Part shown: piece by piece, positions 36,459-49,070 of the stretch
Numbering within the stretch: the stretch's first letter is position 1
Layout: every line of letters starts with the position of its first letter
DNA from: Sinonovacula constricta
Taxonomy: Eukaryota; Mollusca; Bivalvia; Cardiida; Solecurtidae
Assembly: GCA_007844125.1 (NCBI GenBank)
Contig: CM017564.1
Span: forward strand, 27,381,158-27,445,157
Direction: 5' to 3'
Length of the DNA: 64,000 nucleotides
The notes under the pieces: generated by a model
What the model was told of the DNA's origin: nothing
The model's input: only the letters and a program-made list of their open reading frames with translations
The model's database searches: none
Position numbers and translations under genes: made by a program

Positions 36459-38197
36459 CTACAGTGTAACGAGTGTTTCCTGTATATGGCATAAAATTAT
36501 ATTATTGAGAAAATTGTGGTTTATTGTCTAATCACAAGTCGTAATGTCACAATAAGAAAGTTTCTACAATATTAGGGATCAGTGAACAGGGAAAGGATAA
36601 TTATTTTTTTGTAGATTACATTAAATACCCTTAAAAACAACACAAAACACCTCCATAGAAGAAATTAGTTATTTCCCACTGGGTGTAGTCCTGAAATTAT
36701 TTTATTTAAGTGCATGCTAAAAGATTTGTAATAAATTATGAACTTATTGTATGAATTCCATGCTCTTTTAAGGGTTATAAGAGAGATAGAGAAGATGCAT
36801 ACATTCTTCCATAACCCAGACCAGCATGGAGTCAATACGGGGTATTTTGTATGCAAGTAAAACCAGACCCCAATCAAGAAGCCCCCAAGTAAACACCAGC
36901 ATTTGTAAATTACAACTTCATGAATATTTTGTTGATTATATTCTATATTTAAAAGCTTGTAAGTTTACAGAACTGGTGGGAAGATATGCATTTTGGCAAT
37001 GTTTTCTTGACTGCTCTGGAATCTTGTCTGTACTATTGTACAATGATTGACGAGTGTGAGATTGTTACTTCCAGAAAATATAACCTTAACCTGCTACATG
37101 TGTTTATTACCCACATTTTTGTAAAATAATGTCCAAAGATGCCGATAAAAATGCAAGAAGAAATATTGCCATAGAACTAGCAACAAATGAGGCAAATCTT
37201 GATCAGAAAGTCACAATTTGACTTGTGCTATTTGCTAGTCCAACTTGGATGCGTAGCAAGTTAGGAGCTGAATAAATCTGCTTGGAACAGTTCTTGAAAA
37301 AAAAAATCTGATATCTAGATTGATTCAATATTATCAGTAGCTGCTCCTCATCTATGCCAAGTTGATACACTGTATATCATAAAGTGCATTAGTTGTGAAA
37401 ATATTCTATCTTAACAACCTGCAGGAGATTGGGCTTGAGTTGATAACATCACTAAATATCATTGTGCAACATTGTTGGTGCTTTCATTACAACATTGATT
37501 AGCCAGGAAAATATCTTTGAAGTTTCATCTTCAGGAATAGTTAAAGGTTTCAGTACATTTATGTCAGAGTTTGCATAAATTTTAACTGTTTGTCTTGGAA
37601 ATGTGTGAATTGTTTTGGAAATGAACACTTCAAAGTAAAAAAAACCCTTAGAAAGTAAGAAGAAAGTTTTAGCCAATTCTATAACCACACCACTGCTTAT
37701 AAACACTTGAGGCTATACTTTCTCTCATGTACTTCTAGCATGTTCTATAATTAATTGAATGGGAATATCTGGAACCTGTAATCCAGTTTTGATGCTGAGC
37801 TCATAAAACAAGCAGAGCTGAATTAGCTATGGTAGACACGCCCTTCATTAAAGCAAGCTGATTTCCCCATAATCCCTTTCATCACCACAACAGGCTTTCT
37901 CCCTGCAGGATGTCAGCAGTCGTTAGCAGCTCTTTGAAATAATGTAGGTTTAATGACTTTTATGTATACTTACATTCTTGGAGAGCAAACAAAGTTTGAA
38001 AGGTATGCATGCATTTGTCAAGTGGCAAGCATTAGTAAAATTAACTTTTCTTAAAAAAAGCAGTCATTTGTAAAGCAAGCATGTATGATGAAAATATAAA
38101 TTGCAAAGCTGCATGCACATTTCTGAATCTGAAAGCAATTTGATTAAGCAATAATTTTGTAAAGTAGGTATTTGTAAAGAAACCAACCAGTTGTAAA

Positions 38198-38443
38198 TAG
38201 GGGCGCCTGTGGCATAGTGGTAGTCGCCGATTTGTAACTCCTCTGACTGCTTAGCCTCTCACCACATGGATTCAAGTCCCGCTTAAGGCGAAGGACTTAA
38301 TGAGAGAAAGTCTTCCAGCTGACTTGTGGTGCGCGGTGGTTCTACCCAGACATGGGTCTTGGGTCTTCCTCCACCAAAAAATAGATTTTGCTATAATGAT
38401 CATAAATTGTTGCTGCAATGTATTTCAAAATCAAATCAAATCA
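38198..38443 (+). mobile_element. SINE family E, copy E3 (full length, 13-bp TSD)
   Basis: Flanked by aaccagttgtaaa (38185-38197) and aaccagttgcaaa (38444-38456). Head ggggcgcctgtggcatagtg, B box ggattcaagtccc, body ttctacccagacatgggtct, tail of tcaaa units. Confidence 0.92.
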
Positions 38444-38889
38444 AACCAGTTGCAAAGAAAGTAAGAATTTGTAAAGCATGCACACATATGTGCACACCAA
38501 CAAAAGTAATCAGGTATAAGTATAAGCAAGTATTTGTAAACCATACATGCATGTATAATGCATTAAATAAAGTTTGTTAAAGGGAACTGTGTTAAAACAA
38601 CTGAGCATTGGTAAACCTACTATTCAACCCATGGGTCAATTTTTTTTTGTGGGGATGGGGATTCAGTTTTCATAGGCCTTATTTGCTAATATTTCTGGGG
38701 TATGGCTTTTTTTCTCCTTTAATATAATAATCCCAAATGATGCAAAAATACATAAACAAGTCATTAACAAGATTTTTGTCAAGCCTGCTTGTGGTGAGCT
38801 GGACATGACAGTTTGATTTATGGTCATTCATTTGTATGTATATTCTTGTAGAGCCTGTATCTGCCTTAAATTTAGAATTATTTTAAAAT

Positions 38890-39085
38890 ACCTTGGCACC
38901 ATTGTTCACCACCACAGCATGGCATGGTATCGGCCTGATAGACATGTTACCAAAAGGTCTAGGTCATACAGAGGTTAAAGGTCAAAGATAATTTTAGCAT
39001 TGTCCCATTTCTACCTCCTTTTGCTTTAAATGATTTTATTTAAACTTTACACAAATGTTCAGCAGCGAGTATGGGTCAAGGAAAA
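38890..39085. repeat. Dispersed repeat with aggtca motifs
   Basis: ggtctaggtcatacagaggt, then taaaggtcaaag and tttacacaaatgttcagcag. Same style as 31270-31600. Confidence 0.35.
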
Positions 39086-39743
39086 TTATATTTTATAAAA
39101 ACAAGTGTTTGCTAGTATAAGATGGTAAGTAAAATGCAGTAATCCAATGTTGGGAAGTCAAGGATATACTTCAGTGCTTCATGTAAGGTCAATGGTCAAG
39201 GCTTTTTTTCACTGCAAGGGGAAGGAGCCCATGCCCTATAATTCTTGGGAAAATGGCCAGATTTCTTCCTTAAAAGAGAATGAAAAGACCGGATGTAAAG
39301 TCAGTTTTTGGAGAAAACTGCATGATTTTAAAGGACTTTTCTGAGGGGAAGGTGCCTGTAAATGGCTCCTACTAACAAGGAAAAAAAGCCCTGATGGTAA
39401 AGGATATGTGCTGAGTTTTTAGTTCAGGTTTAACTTGTTGCCTTTGGGCACCTAGTCTCAACAGACTCTTTAACTGTTAAGTAAAAGCAGTTCGTTATTT
39501 TGATGCAGTGACATATTAAGAAAATATATGTTACATCTATTTTATAGTCCTAAAGGCCCTGTTGGTTCATATGCTCTGAAAATAGAAAATTGAGAGAAAA
39601 CCTCTTCCCATTATTGCTACATTAAGTTAAACTTTTCCCCCTGACACACTACATAAACATTGGTTGTCACATTTTTTTTTCAAAATAAAATCTACTGTGT
39701 TAGTAACACAGAAAAAATAAAAAAGTAACTTCCTGGACATTTG

Positions 39744-40105
39744 TTTCAATAGGAATGACAGTTCTTTCAAGAATTTTTTCAACAGAAATGACAGTTCTTT
39801 CAACAGAAATGATGGTTTTTTCAACAGAAATGACAGTTCTTTCAACAGAAATGACAGTTGAATCAACAACAGTGACAGTTCTTTTAACAGAAATGACAGG
39901 TCTTTCAACAGAAATGACCACTCTCAGCAGAAATGACATTTTAATCAACCGCAATGAAAGTTCTTTCAAACAATGACATTACTTTGAGCAAAAATGACCG
40001 TTGAATCAACAGCAATGACAGCTCTTTCAACAGAAATGACAGTTGAATCAACAGCAATGACAATTCTTTCAACAGAAATAACAGTTTTTTTAATAGAAAT
40101 GAATG
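39744..40105. repeat. 21-bp minisatellite, about 17 units
   Basis: Unit ttctttcaacagaaatgaca plus one base. A second unit type, ttgaatcaacagcaatgaca, is interspersed. The period is a multiple of three, giving open frames on both strands (MTVLSTE on +); not a gene. Confidence 0.92.
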
Positions 40106-40561
40106 ATGAAGTCAAGTTAAACTATGAGTCTGTATGAACAGCAAAGAAATCTATCTGAATGGTCTAATGGTTACATGCTAGCCTCAGTCTAGAGACTCAT
40201 GGTTCTTACGTTACATTTCACATTTAATCTTTTTTGGCATAGCTTCATAACATCAATTTTGGCCTACTCATATAATATATTATACTAATGCAAGACAAGC
40301 CTGGATGAATGTCTTTTGCACTTAAGTTCAACACTTCCACTGTGCTTTTTTCCCCAAATGTTGCAGCATTTGGAACTCCTTAGCCACGCCTACCTCCCCA
40401 CACAATAAAGTTTGTAAAATGAAAACTTTTTATTCCATGGATCAAGCTTAATCTGAATTTATCTTCTCTGGGATTTAGAAAGTATATTAAATTTTTGCAT
40501 TGAAAATTTATTGACAGGTGCAATAACACTTGGCACTTTTTCAGATAAGTGGAAAACGTAA

Positions 40562-40899
40562 CGGCCATCACTGTTTTTGCTTAATTTCAAATCTGGTTGC
40601 ATAAACTGAACGATTTGTTCATATTTATTTCATATTTAATAAAAATATAAATTAAAATTAAAATGTATTCTATGTTATTATGTGTTCTTTGACAAAATAT
40701 TTATTTTTTGTCAAAAATATCAAACTTTAAAGTTTTGATATTTTTGACAAAAAAAGAACTAATGACCAATTCATGACACACATCACAAATTTAATGTACT
40801 TCTTTCAATAACATCTTTGGAGTTATTATGAAATAAAAATGCCTTAGTTATACAATTTATGCAACCAGCTTTGGAACTAAGCACCAAAATGTAATGGCT
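40562..40899. mobile_element. ~340-bp palindromic (foldback-type) element
   Basis: The arms begin ggccatcactgtttttgc / inverse gcaccaaaatgtaatggc and share ctggttgcataaactg with its inverse caatttatgcaaccag. The centre, 40704-40754, is an almost perfect hairpin (tttgtcaaaaatatcaaact and inverse). The symmetry centre of the whole element (about 40730) coincides with this hairpin, so the element is one long imperfect palindrome. Confidence 0.7.
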
Positions 40900-41510
40900 G
40901 TAATCATTTCGAGTTTATTGTCACACTGTAAAGCATCGTCAACACTGCACATCTTTTTAAAACATATATTTTAATAATTATTTTGTTTAGTAATGTTATG
41001 AGTTTGTTGAGTTAAGTTTATATCAATAACAATTATTTTATTTAGATAAAATATTTTCATTTTGTGTATAAAAGGGACTGTAAAAAAAGTGTAGCCAAAC
41101 TTATGGACAGAACCAGAATACAGGAATGATATAGAAATTATTTGAAATATTACTAAATATCTGAGCACATATTGTTTATGCAAAAATGCTCATTGTTACA
41201 GGTTAAGGTCATTTTGTGAAAAACAAAACAAAAGCAACCTGCTTCAGATGTGATTGTGGCTTCTTTCTCAATAGATATATTTAAATGTATATATTTTTAG
41301 TCCAATTTAATTCAATTAGATGGATGAAATGATTTTTTGTTTATTTTATTTGGTACTTCATTTTTTTAATTCTTATTACATAATGAACACTAAATTCACT
41401 GTTCTTTATTGAAGAGGAAATTCAAAAGTACATGCCATTCAGAGATGTACATATTGGACTTATGTTTACAACATATGCATTTACAACAATTTTGTAAGCT
41501 CAACTTTACT

Positions 41511-41889
41511 GGACTAAGATGCGCAATCGGTAGAGCGTCGGCTCCAGGTATGGGAGGCCCCGGGTTCAGACCCGGTCCGCACCATACAAAAGTCGTTAAA
41601 AATGGTAGTGGCATAGCTCCCTTACTAACGCTCAAGAAAATATAAGGGTAGTTCCACGACTGGTTAGCCCAGTGTCAGAATAATGTGACTGGCTGTTCAC
41701 GGCATGCTATACACAGTGAAGGCAACACTATATCTACTTCAAGTGGACACTGTCTCCAGATAACTGAAATACTGTTGGTGGGATGATAAACCCAATAAAC
41801 ACAGTGAAGGCAGCACCATATCTGCTTCAAGTGGACACGGTCTCCAAATAACTGAAATACTGTTGGTGGGATGAGAAACCCAATAAACA
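41511..41889 (+). mobile_element. SINE family D, copy D4, with duplicated 3' part
   Basis: Head gactaagatgcgcaatcggt, B box ggttcagaccc, then the full body to ccaataaacac at 41798. The last ~88 bp (cagtgaaggcagcac to ccaataaaca) are then repeated at 41801-41889. Confidence 0.88.
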
Positions 41890-42732
41890 TTGTCTCAACT
41901 CTTGTTGATAAAAGTGATAAGTCTACTGGGAAGGTGACACAGGAAAGTGTCAACTTCCTGTCATGTTTACTAATGAAAACTTGGTTGCTAGGCAATGGTT
42001 GACATGGTTGCTAGGCAGACATCGCAAGGTTTGTTTGGTTTCTAGGTGGACAATCAAACAGAAGTTCATGTTGAACGTAACATGCTCAAGATGTTTTTTT
42101 ACCACAAAGATTTCTCTTTCCTTTTTAGATTTTTTTTGTGGTTAATCACCAAAGGTTTCTAGTACTATTTATGTAGCCTTTAACATTCAGGGTAATGGAG
42201 AAGTTATGTCATCATTTTAGTTCCTGAAACCATGTTCAAAATCAACCCACATTTCTCACCTTTAATGATTTTGTTATACTATATAAGTTATAGTCAGGTT
42301 AGCATCTTACATGAGAGCGGATTAGCACACAGTCACATTTGGTCAATTTTTTTTATTTTGTAAAATTTTGTGTTCCCAAAAGCTGTTTCAAATCATAAAA
42401 ATAGCACATCTGATTACTAGATTATATGTGAACTTGATGTTCTTTAAAAGATTGAGTAAGATGTTCCCAGGTTGTGCGAATTAACACTATTTTAGAAATT
42501 TTAAGCTCAACAACCAAGTATATCTCAGAACCGTTCATGCGGTAATATGCACCATGTGTATATGTCAATCATAAACATTTCCATCTGGTTGCCACCTATC
42601 ATCACTTGCTTTGTTTCTTTAAAACCAGAACAAGCTGACGCTGGTGGAGCAGCAATGTTAGCAAGACACTAGTTAGTGGTAGGCTTCTTTATATGTTAAT
42701 AAATAAGTGATTTGGTCAGAGGACCATAGACA

Positions 42733-43158
42733 AATAACAGGGCCAATATCAAATCACTTTTTTATTGACAATTTTATTCAATAACTTCATGTACTTATAA
42801 CATTTCACATTTAATACTTACTTAGTTTTTGCATTAATCCAAGTCAAAATGCTTGTATTTTTGTGAAATCTACATGTTGTAAATTTAAAACGTATTCAGT
42901 TAAACACTACCAATTCATGCCTTGAATGTTTGAAAACTGCGAATATTTTGTTTCATTAATTTATGCAACCTGTCTGGTCTACATATAGAACAAGTAAGAA
43001 CAAAATGGCTGCCATGTCCTAGAGCTTGTTGCTGAAATCTATATCATTTATTGGCCCTGCCTTATTATCCAATCAAATCACTTCAAATGCGCGCTTTATA
43101 TTAATATCACTTGTCGGCCTGGGGCCGAAAAAGTGATATTGACATTAGCACTGTTATT
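42733..43158. mobile_element. Inverted-repeat element, ~425 bp
   Basis: Ends aataacagggccaatatcaa (42733) and the inverse of aataacagtgctaatgtcaa (ending 43158) form imperfect ~31-bp terminal repeats. A strong hairpin (aatatcactt ... ggcc tgg ggcc ... aagtgatatt, 43113-43140) adjoins the right end. A perfect 16-bp palindrome aataacagctgttatt follows at 43226-43241 and starts with the same eight bases as the element's end. Confidence 0.55.
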
Positions 43159-46100
43159 AAGCAGGCCATCATGTTATTGAATGTGGCAGATGCTTTTTTA
43201 TAGGACTAATAATGTATTGTTATTTAATAACAGCTGTTATTAGCCATTGCCAGCTGGAACTTCTTTCTGTAGTCCGTGAAATTATTTAGACAGCCAGCTA
43301 GGGTTCTTTTAAGCCCTTTTTCACCAACCATTGTTAAGCCTAAGTCATGACTTAAGCTCGAGCCACATTTTTTATACCAATATTTATATTATTTATGAAG
43401 TTTCAGTGACATTTTAAGCTCAAAGTAGCAAAGTTAAAGTGTCATGCAAAATTACATCAATGTATCATGTAACCAAATATAGAATGAAATTATTGTGGAT
43501 TAAAATCCATGACTTGAGCAATTCTTACTTAAAAATAGTAAAATTGTGAATATTAGCAATAGTTCCATTCTACAGGTCTAAACCATACTTTTAAAATACA
43601 AAAAAATATCATAATGCTCTTATTTAACAATGCAAAATGCAATACATTCCTCTCTTTTTTATCATTTGAATTTTAATATAACCATAGTTTTTTTCATATA
43701 AAAAACATCAGAGAAAGGATGTTGTTCCTTGTACTTGTCTTTTGGAAGGGATCATGTTTGTCCTGGCTTGTATGTCAAAAATGTCAGTCCTGACACCCCT
43801 TCAAGTGTTTCTTGTCTTGTTTTATTTAAAAGTACTTGATGGCCTGAGATGAAAATTTGCATAAGTTGATAAATTGCACAACTGGGTGTGCCTTATATGA
43901 GAACTGCATGGCTTACATTTGCTACAATAAAACTGTTGTCAAGAGCAATAGCTTTTAATTTTGTATATTTTCCCCAGTGAGCACTGTAGAAATGCTTTCC
44001 ATCTTAAAGGTTTGGATTGTTAATACTTGTAAATCCATTATGCTGTCAGACTTAAAGTTATACTACTTGCCAAGGCCTATAGCTAGGCATGATATGAGTG
44101 TACATATGGCAGCTAGGGGGTGTAGGGGGCATTCTCCCCCCCCGCTGGACAATTGTTTTTCTAGATCAAATGTGGTAGCAATACAGAATTTGCAATTCTG
44201 TACATGTCCCACTACAAGATACTACCATGATAAGATCGTCTTGAGGACTACATTATCAGGGAAGCTCCAGTTTAAAATACATTAATAAAGGTATTATAAA
44301 TACCCATTAATAAAAAAGGCAAGGGTACAGAAAGGTATTTAAATCAATTTAGCAATTTAACATAATTATTTAATGGTGCAAGTAGCGGTACCAGCTCGCA
44401 ATTATAATACACCTAACCTGTACTAGGATAAGATTTTTATTGCAGATTTTAATCTTTTTATGTTTTCATTCTTTGAGATCGGTTTGTACGTAGCTGCGTA
44501 TTCTGCATATAAACTTCTATGTGCCTGGCTTAACAACAGGGTAATGTAAATTAAAACATTTTATTCCCTTCAGATATGCTTTCAGATTTAGTTTAACCAT
44601 AAACAATAATCATGAATGCAGTTTGAATAAATGTGATACATTAGAAAATGCATATACTTAAAGCAGTGCTCCGAATCACTATTTCTGCTCATTTTTAAAC
44701 CTGAAAGATTAAGTTTACGGTAAAAAAGGATTTGTTTTTTGGGAAAATTAAAGAAAAAGCAACAAAGAAGTTTGACTGTCTTCTTTGTGCATTTTAGCTG
44801 AACTGATAACAAACTGCTTTAGAGTAAGTGCTCTCGTCAATGGTGATAAACCACAGCCTATTGTTATCTTTCATTGTTGTCATATCATTTTTATGTGAAG
44901 TTTGTTGATTTGCTAGACTCTCTTAATAACAGTTCCTGTGATAAAAACAGGTTAAACTGCTAAATTAAGGTTTTAAAAACAGACCTGCTGACAATTTGCC
45001 GGCAATAATGCCTGCAGCTATCCGGTAATAAAAATGCAACTGCAAGCCGTTGAGTGGGTGCATGCGAGTGCTGTCGACACAAATTGGCAGAGGGGGAAAT
45101 CTAAACTGGCAGTTATAGGAAGGCTGGTGAAGACATGGACTCCTGATACACACCCTACTTCCTATATCTCCCTGACAGAACAATAAAACATGTGGAGATG
45201 AAAGCGTTTCATAAAGACCCATTCTAAGAAAACTGAAGCTGATAGTTTTTTGTAGTAGATTCAGTTTTCATTCAGAGAAACTGTTCTCTTCCATGCTGTC
45301 ACTTGATGTCAGAGAGTCATTTCTGGCAACACTCAGGTGAATTGGTTTAACGTCTTGTGGCAGCAGGATTTTAATGGCCAGATGACATTATCTGAGAAAG
45401 TTTTGCCTCCGGTTTCATTTTAATATGACAATTTCTTCAATTCAGACAACTTGCAATTACTGTTCATTAGATGGTGTTTTTATTTATTCATATTGATAGA
45501 TATTGTCATAATAGTGACATTAGGCATTAACACATTACCAGGAGTTTCTATACAAAGTGTCTTTAAGTAGATACTTGCTAGAATACATTAAATGTATCTA
45601 TACAGTAACAATTATTTGTTCCAGAATAATGTATTTGCTAAGGTTACAGTGTTATGTGTACAAAATTTCTCAGCTTATATATTAGAAACCAGTGCATAGA
45701 GTGAGCCTTCAAACTTGAAACTACCTTTAATGATAAAAAAGAACACAAGTACTTTTACTGTCTTTTACTGCCATCCTCTTAAATAATATTGTTCTCTTTA
45801 AAAATCAAGATTTCAAATCTTTAAATTGTGACAAAAGTTCTTAAAGAAATAATATTTTGTTAAGTATAATTTTTTGTAAGAAACCTTTTTTTTGTGTGAC
45901 ATGCAGACATGCAATGTAAAAGCCATTCTGTGCCACACAGGTGCTATTTCACTTTCTACAAGGGTGTGTCTCATCCAGGGTGTGCATAGTGAGAAAATTC
46001 GGTGATAACAAATCACCCAGTTGTTGATTGCCAAGGTTATGTGGGAGATGCTCAGACATTGCAGGCCAGCTTTGTAGTCTCTTAGAAATTTATAAAAGAT

Positions 46101-46399
46101 AACTGCAAAATAGACAAAGACTGGTGAACAGAGGTCTCCTATCAAAGAAAGGTTGTTATTTCTCTGTTTAAGATACATTGTTTTCATCCATCTCCTTTTT
46201 CACATACTCCATTTTTTTAGCAGCTGTAGTGATGAGTGAAAATAATGACCTGACAGATTGTGAGATTTTATTGACTGGAGATAAAAGTAACATTCATTCA
46301 AATAGAATGTCCATTCTCCAAATACTGACAGATGCAACAGAAAAGGATTCCATAATAAATCAATATGACCTATTCTTATTGGAGAGGTTTTAGTTCATA

Positions 46400-46602
46400 T
46401 ACATACATGTGAACTTTTTCTGAGGCCAAAGTGGGAGATTTCACTTGCAAAATTGGGGATTTGTAATTTTCATATGAACAAAGAAGGAAGATGTCTGTTT
46501 CCAAATAGGGAGATTTCTGTAAAAAAAACCTCATTTTCAAATAATTTTGAACCTTAAATGGATGGAGTCTCCCTCTAAGAATGGGAGAGTTCACATGTAT
46601 GC
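46400..46602 (-). mobile_element. Family B element, copy B3
   Basis: ~203 bp; ends acatacatgtgaact and agttcacatgtatgc are perfect inverse complements over acatgtgaact-type cores. Opposite orientation to B1, B2 and B4 (caaagtgggagatttcactt on +). It ends 50 bp before the exon 6 acceptor. Confidence 0.82.
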
Positions 46603-46652
46603 AGGGGGTTTGGGTGGCATTTTTCCTGTTTCAATGTTTTATATTATTTCAG

Positions 46653-46857
46653 TTTGAGACGTTTGACACAGAGGAGAGTTATGATGTTGTCACACTATAC
46701 GATGGGCCCAGTATTGGAGATACTGTCCTGACTGAGCTGTCAGGGCAGGGAACCAGCCAGATGACCTTCACCTCCACCACCAACTTCCTCCTCCTCTCCT
46801 TTACATCAGACCACAATGTACAGAAGTCAGGCTGGAATGCCTCATGGACATCCACAG
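46653..46857 (+). CDS. exon 6: CUB1, second half
   Basis: Acceptor tattatttcag ends at 46652; donor gtacag starts at 46858. Starts in phase 0, ends in phase 1. Residues 235-302: F-E-T-F-D-T-E, Y-D-V-V-T-L-Y-D-G (244-252), a central M-T-F-T-S-T-T-N-F-L, then S-F-T-S-D (283-287) and S-G-W-N-A-S-W. These are the second-half CUB strands with the yD.v..yDG and F.SD motifs. No cysteine is present, so this CUB has only one disulphide. Asp245 and Asp287 sit where calcium-binding CUBs have acidic residues, but the loop before Asp245 is short. Sequon at N296. Confidence 0.96.
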
Positions 46858-47815
46858 GTACAGAAACCACTTTTTGAATCCTAAACCAAAAGCAGAGGGG
46901 ATAAAGTTAATGGTGTTGTCAATCTGACTGTCTTTCATCTTAACTTTTGCCATTTCTGAGAGAGTTACTAGTAAATCTTCATGAAAAATTAACACAATTA
47001 CAGTAAACCAAAGTGCAGTCATATACATTGTAGAGCAATGTTTACGGACACACTTTGAAGACTATTGTCACATGGCAGGCAATACCAATAAATCATTTCT
47101 GCTTGTTCTAAGTGTGCATTTTCACAAATTCTCACAAGTATTTTCAGATAAGGAAAATATTTTCTCTTTGATAAGGTTTGGTTTGTTGTTTTATTTGTAA
47201 TTGCGACACACTGGAGCGCGCCGCCTATATATGTATATGGAATGCTAAAAAAGTTTTCACATGAGAGTGGATGTCCTCAGACATTCTTGTTCTAGCTAGA
47301 GAATGATCAAGGGAAAATGGACAAGGTGTTCCGAATTAGTGATTTACACATTCCCAACGTACGGGTCCTCTTTCGGTAAATGATGTTCTTTTTATATATA
47401 ACTATAGCGAGTATGCAGTATTATTATTATATGTAAAGTTGTTCTTTGTATTAATATGTTTATAAAACTTACTAAAAACTATTGTTTATCTGTTTAAATT
47501 TACTATTTTCTCTATTTCTAAAAATAGAGCGATAGCATCTGTAGTGGCACGTTATGAAAAATATCAATTTTACTCACACAAAGATGACAATCGTGGAATA
47601 GTGTAGTGGTTTTGAACTTGTTCTGATCTTAACAGTCTCCAGAGATTGCAATCAAAAAAAAAATTTTCTGACACTTTTTTCTTCTTTGTTTTTATAATAA
47701 ATATAATACACTAAACATTTAAACAGATAAAAATATTGATCAATAACAAATGTTAATTATTTTTATTATTAATTATTACTTTAGTCTTATGATGATTGAT
47801 ATCTATTGCACATTT

Positions 47816-48017
47816 GCATACATGTGAACTCTTCCACTTCTGGAGGGAGACTCCCTCTTTTAAGGTTAAAAAATAATAGAAAATGAGGGTGTTTTACACT
47901 TTTTCAGAAATCTCCTTGGAAATAGAAAACTTCCTTCTTTATTTATTATATCAAAAGAACAAATCTCCCACTTTGCAAGTAAAGATCTCCCACTTTGGCC
48001 TCAGAAAAAGTGTGCAT
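47816..48017 (+). mobile_element. Family B element, copy B4
   Basis: Starts gcatacatgtgaactcttcc, contains ctggagggagactccctc and tttggcctcagaaaaagtg, and ends near gtgcata. The right terminus is degraded. Confidence 0.78.
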
Positions 48018-48152
48018 AGATCCAAAGGCACAGATAATAATTAAGAACACCTACAATTTGTAGTTCGAACCCCAAGCAAAGTGAACACTTTTATTGTGAG
48101 GTCTTGTAACTGTTTTATCTAAAATGTCTATGGTCTTCCTTAACATAGAATG

Positions 48153-48465
48153 TTTGTTTGTTTGCTTATTGGGTTTATCATCCCACTAACAGTATTTTGT
48201 TTATTTGGTGATGGTGTCCGCTTGAAGCAGTTATTGTGCTGCCTTCACTGTGTATAGCATGATGTGAACACCTGGCATGATACCACACCCAGTCACATTA
48301 TCCTGACACCGGGCCAACTACTCTTATATTTGCATGAGCATAAGCAAGGGAGTTATTCCACTACCATTTATTTCGATTTTAGTATGTCGCAGCCCAGGAT
48401 CAAACTTGCGGCCTCCCGTAAGGGGAACCAATGCTCTACCGATTGCGCTACCAGGTCCGGTGATT
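48153..48465 (-). mobile_element. SINE family D, copy D5 (full length)
   Basis: Minus strand reads tRNA-like head (ggacctggtagcgcaatcgg), body and 3' end (gataaacccaataagcaaac). Flanks acatagaatg (48143-48152) and acctagaatg (48466-48475) fit a 10-bp target duplication with one mismatch. Confidence 0.9.
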
Positions 48466-48785
48466 ACCTAGAATGAATCACTATAATAACTACAACTAGT
48501 TGTGTGCAATATTTGTTTATAACAACTCCAAAGGCCATAGCTGCTTTTGTGTACTCTTAAAGAATTCTCAAATTGTCAATTTTTTCAACAGAATCTACAT
48601 TATTTTATTCTAAGGCTGTATCAATTCTAAGTCTCCCGCTATATAACTTGTAACCTTACATAAACATGTTGGCAAATATCTAAAAAAAATGAGAATAGTT
48701 TCTTATAAAGTGTAGCAGATGACTGGTCCCCTGGCAATGGCTGATCTTGTGCAAGCCACCATCTAATCTTACATACAGTTTGAAG

Positions 48786-49070
48786 TACAGTCCGCAATAG
48801 CTCAGGTGGTAGAGCATTGGCTTGCGGATCGGTAGGTCATGTCTTCAAACACCTGCCAAGTCAAACCAAAGATTTTAAAGTTGGTAGTAGTGGCTTTCCT
48901 CCTAATGCTCGGGGCTAAGGGGACAGCATTACGTCTGAGTCGTCGGTGTCAGTATAATGGACCGGCTGGGTTCAGTCCCTGGGCACCTCATAAGTGCCCC
49001 TGGGCTATAATGATAGAAATGTCGCTGCACAGTACCAGCAGAAATGCCGCCTAATCCCAATCCCAATCCC
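48786..49070 (+). mobile_element. SINE family C, copy C3 (full length, 11-bp perfect TSD)
   Basis: Flanked by acagtttgaag at 48775-48785 and 49071-49081. A box tagctcaggtgg, weak B box gtcttcaaaca, common body, an extra small hairpin gggcacctcataagtgcccc, and a tail of three aatccc units. Confidence 0.94.

Larger units (their letters stand above)
35260..46652 (+). other. intron, 11.4 kb
   Basis: Carries SINEs E2, E3 and D4, the 21-bp array, a large palindrome, an inverted-repeat element and B3. No exon-like segment was recognised in 35260-36200, 36475-38180, 39090-39740, 41890-42730 or 43245-46395. Confidence 0.7.

Noticed and set aside
40140..40215. Possible tRNA-like remnant (gaatggtctaatggttac)
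   Set aside because: Only a loose A-box resemblance; no B box match, SINE body or flanking duplication.
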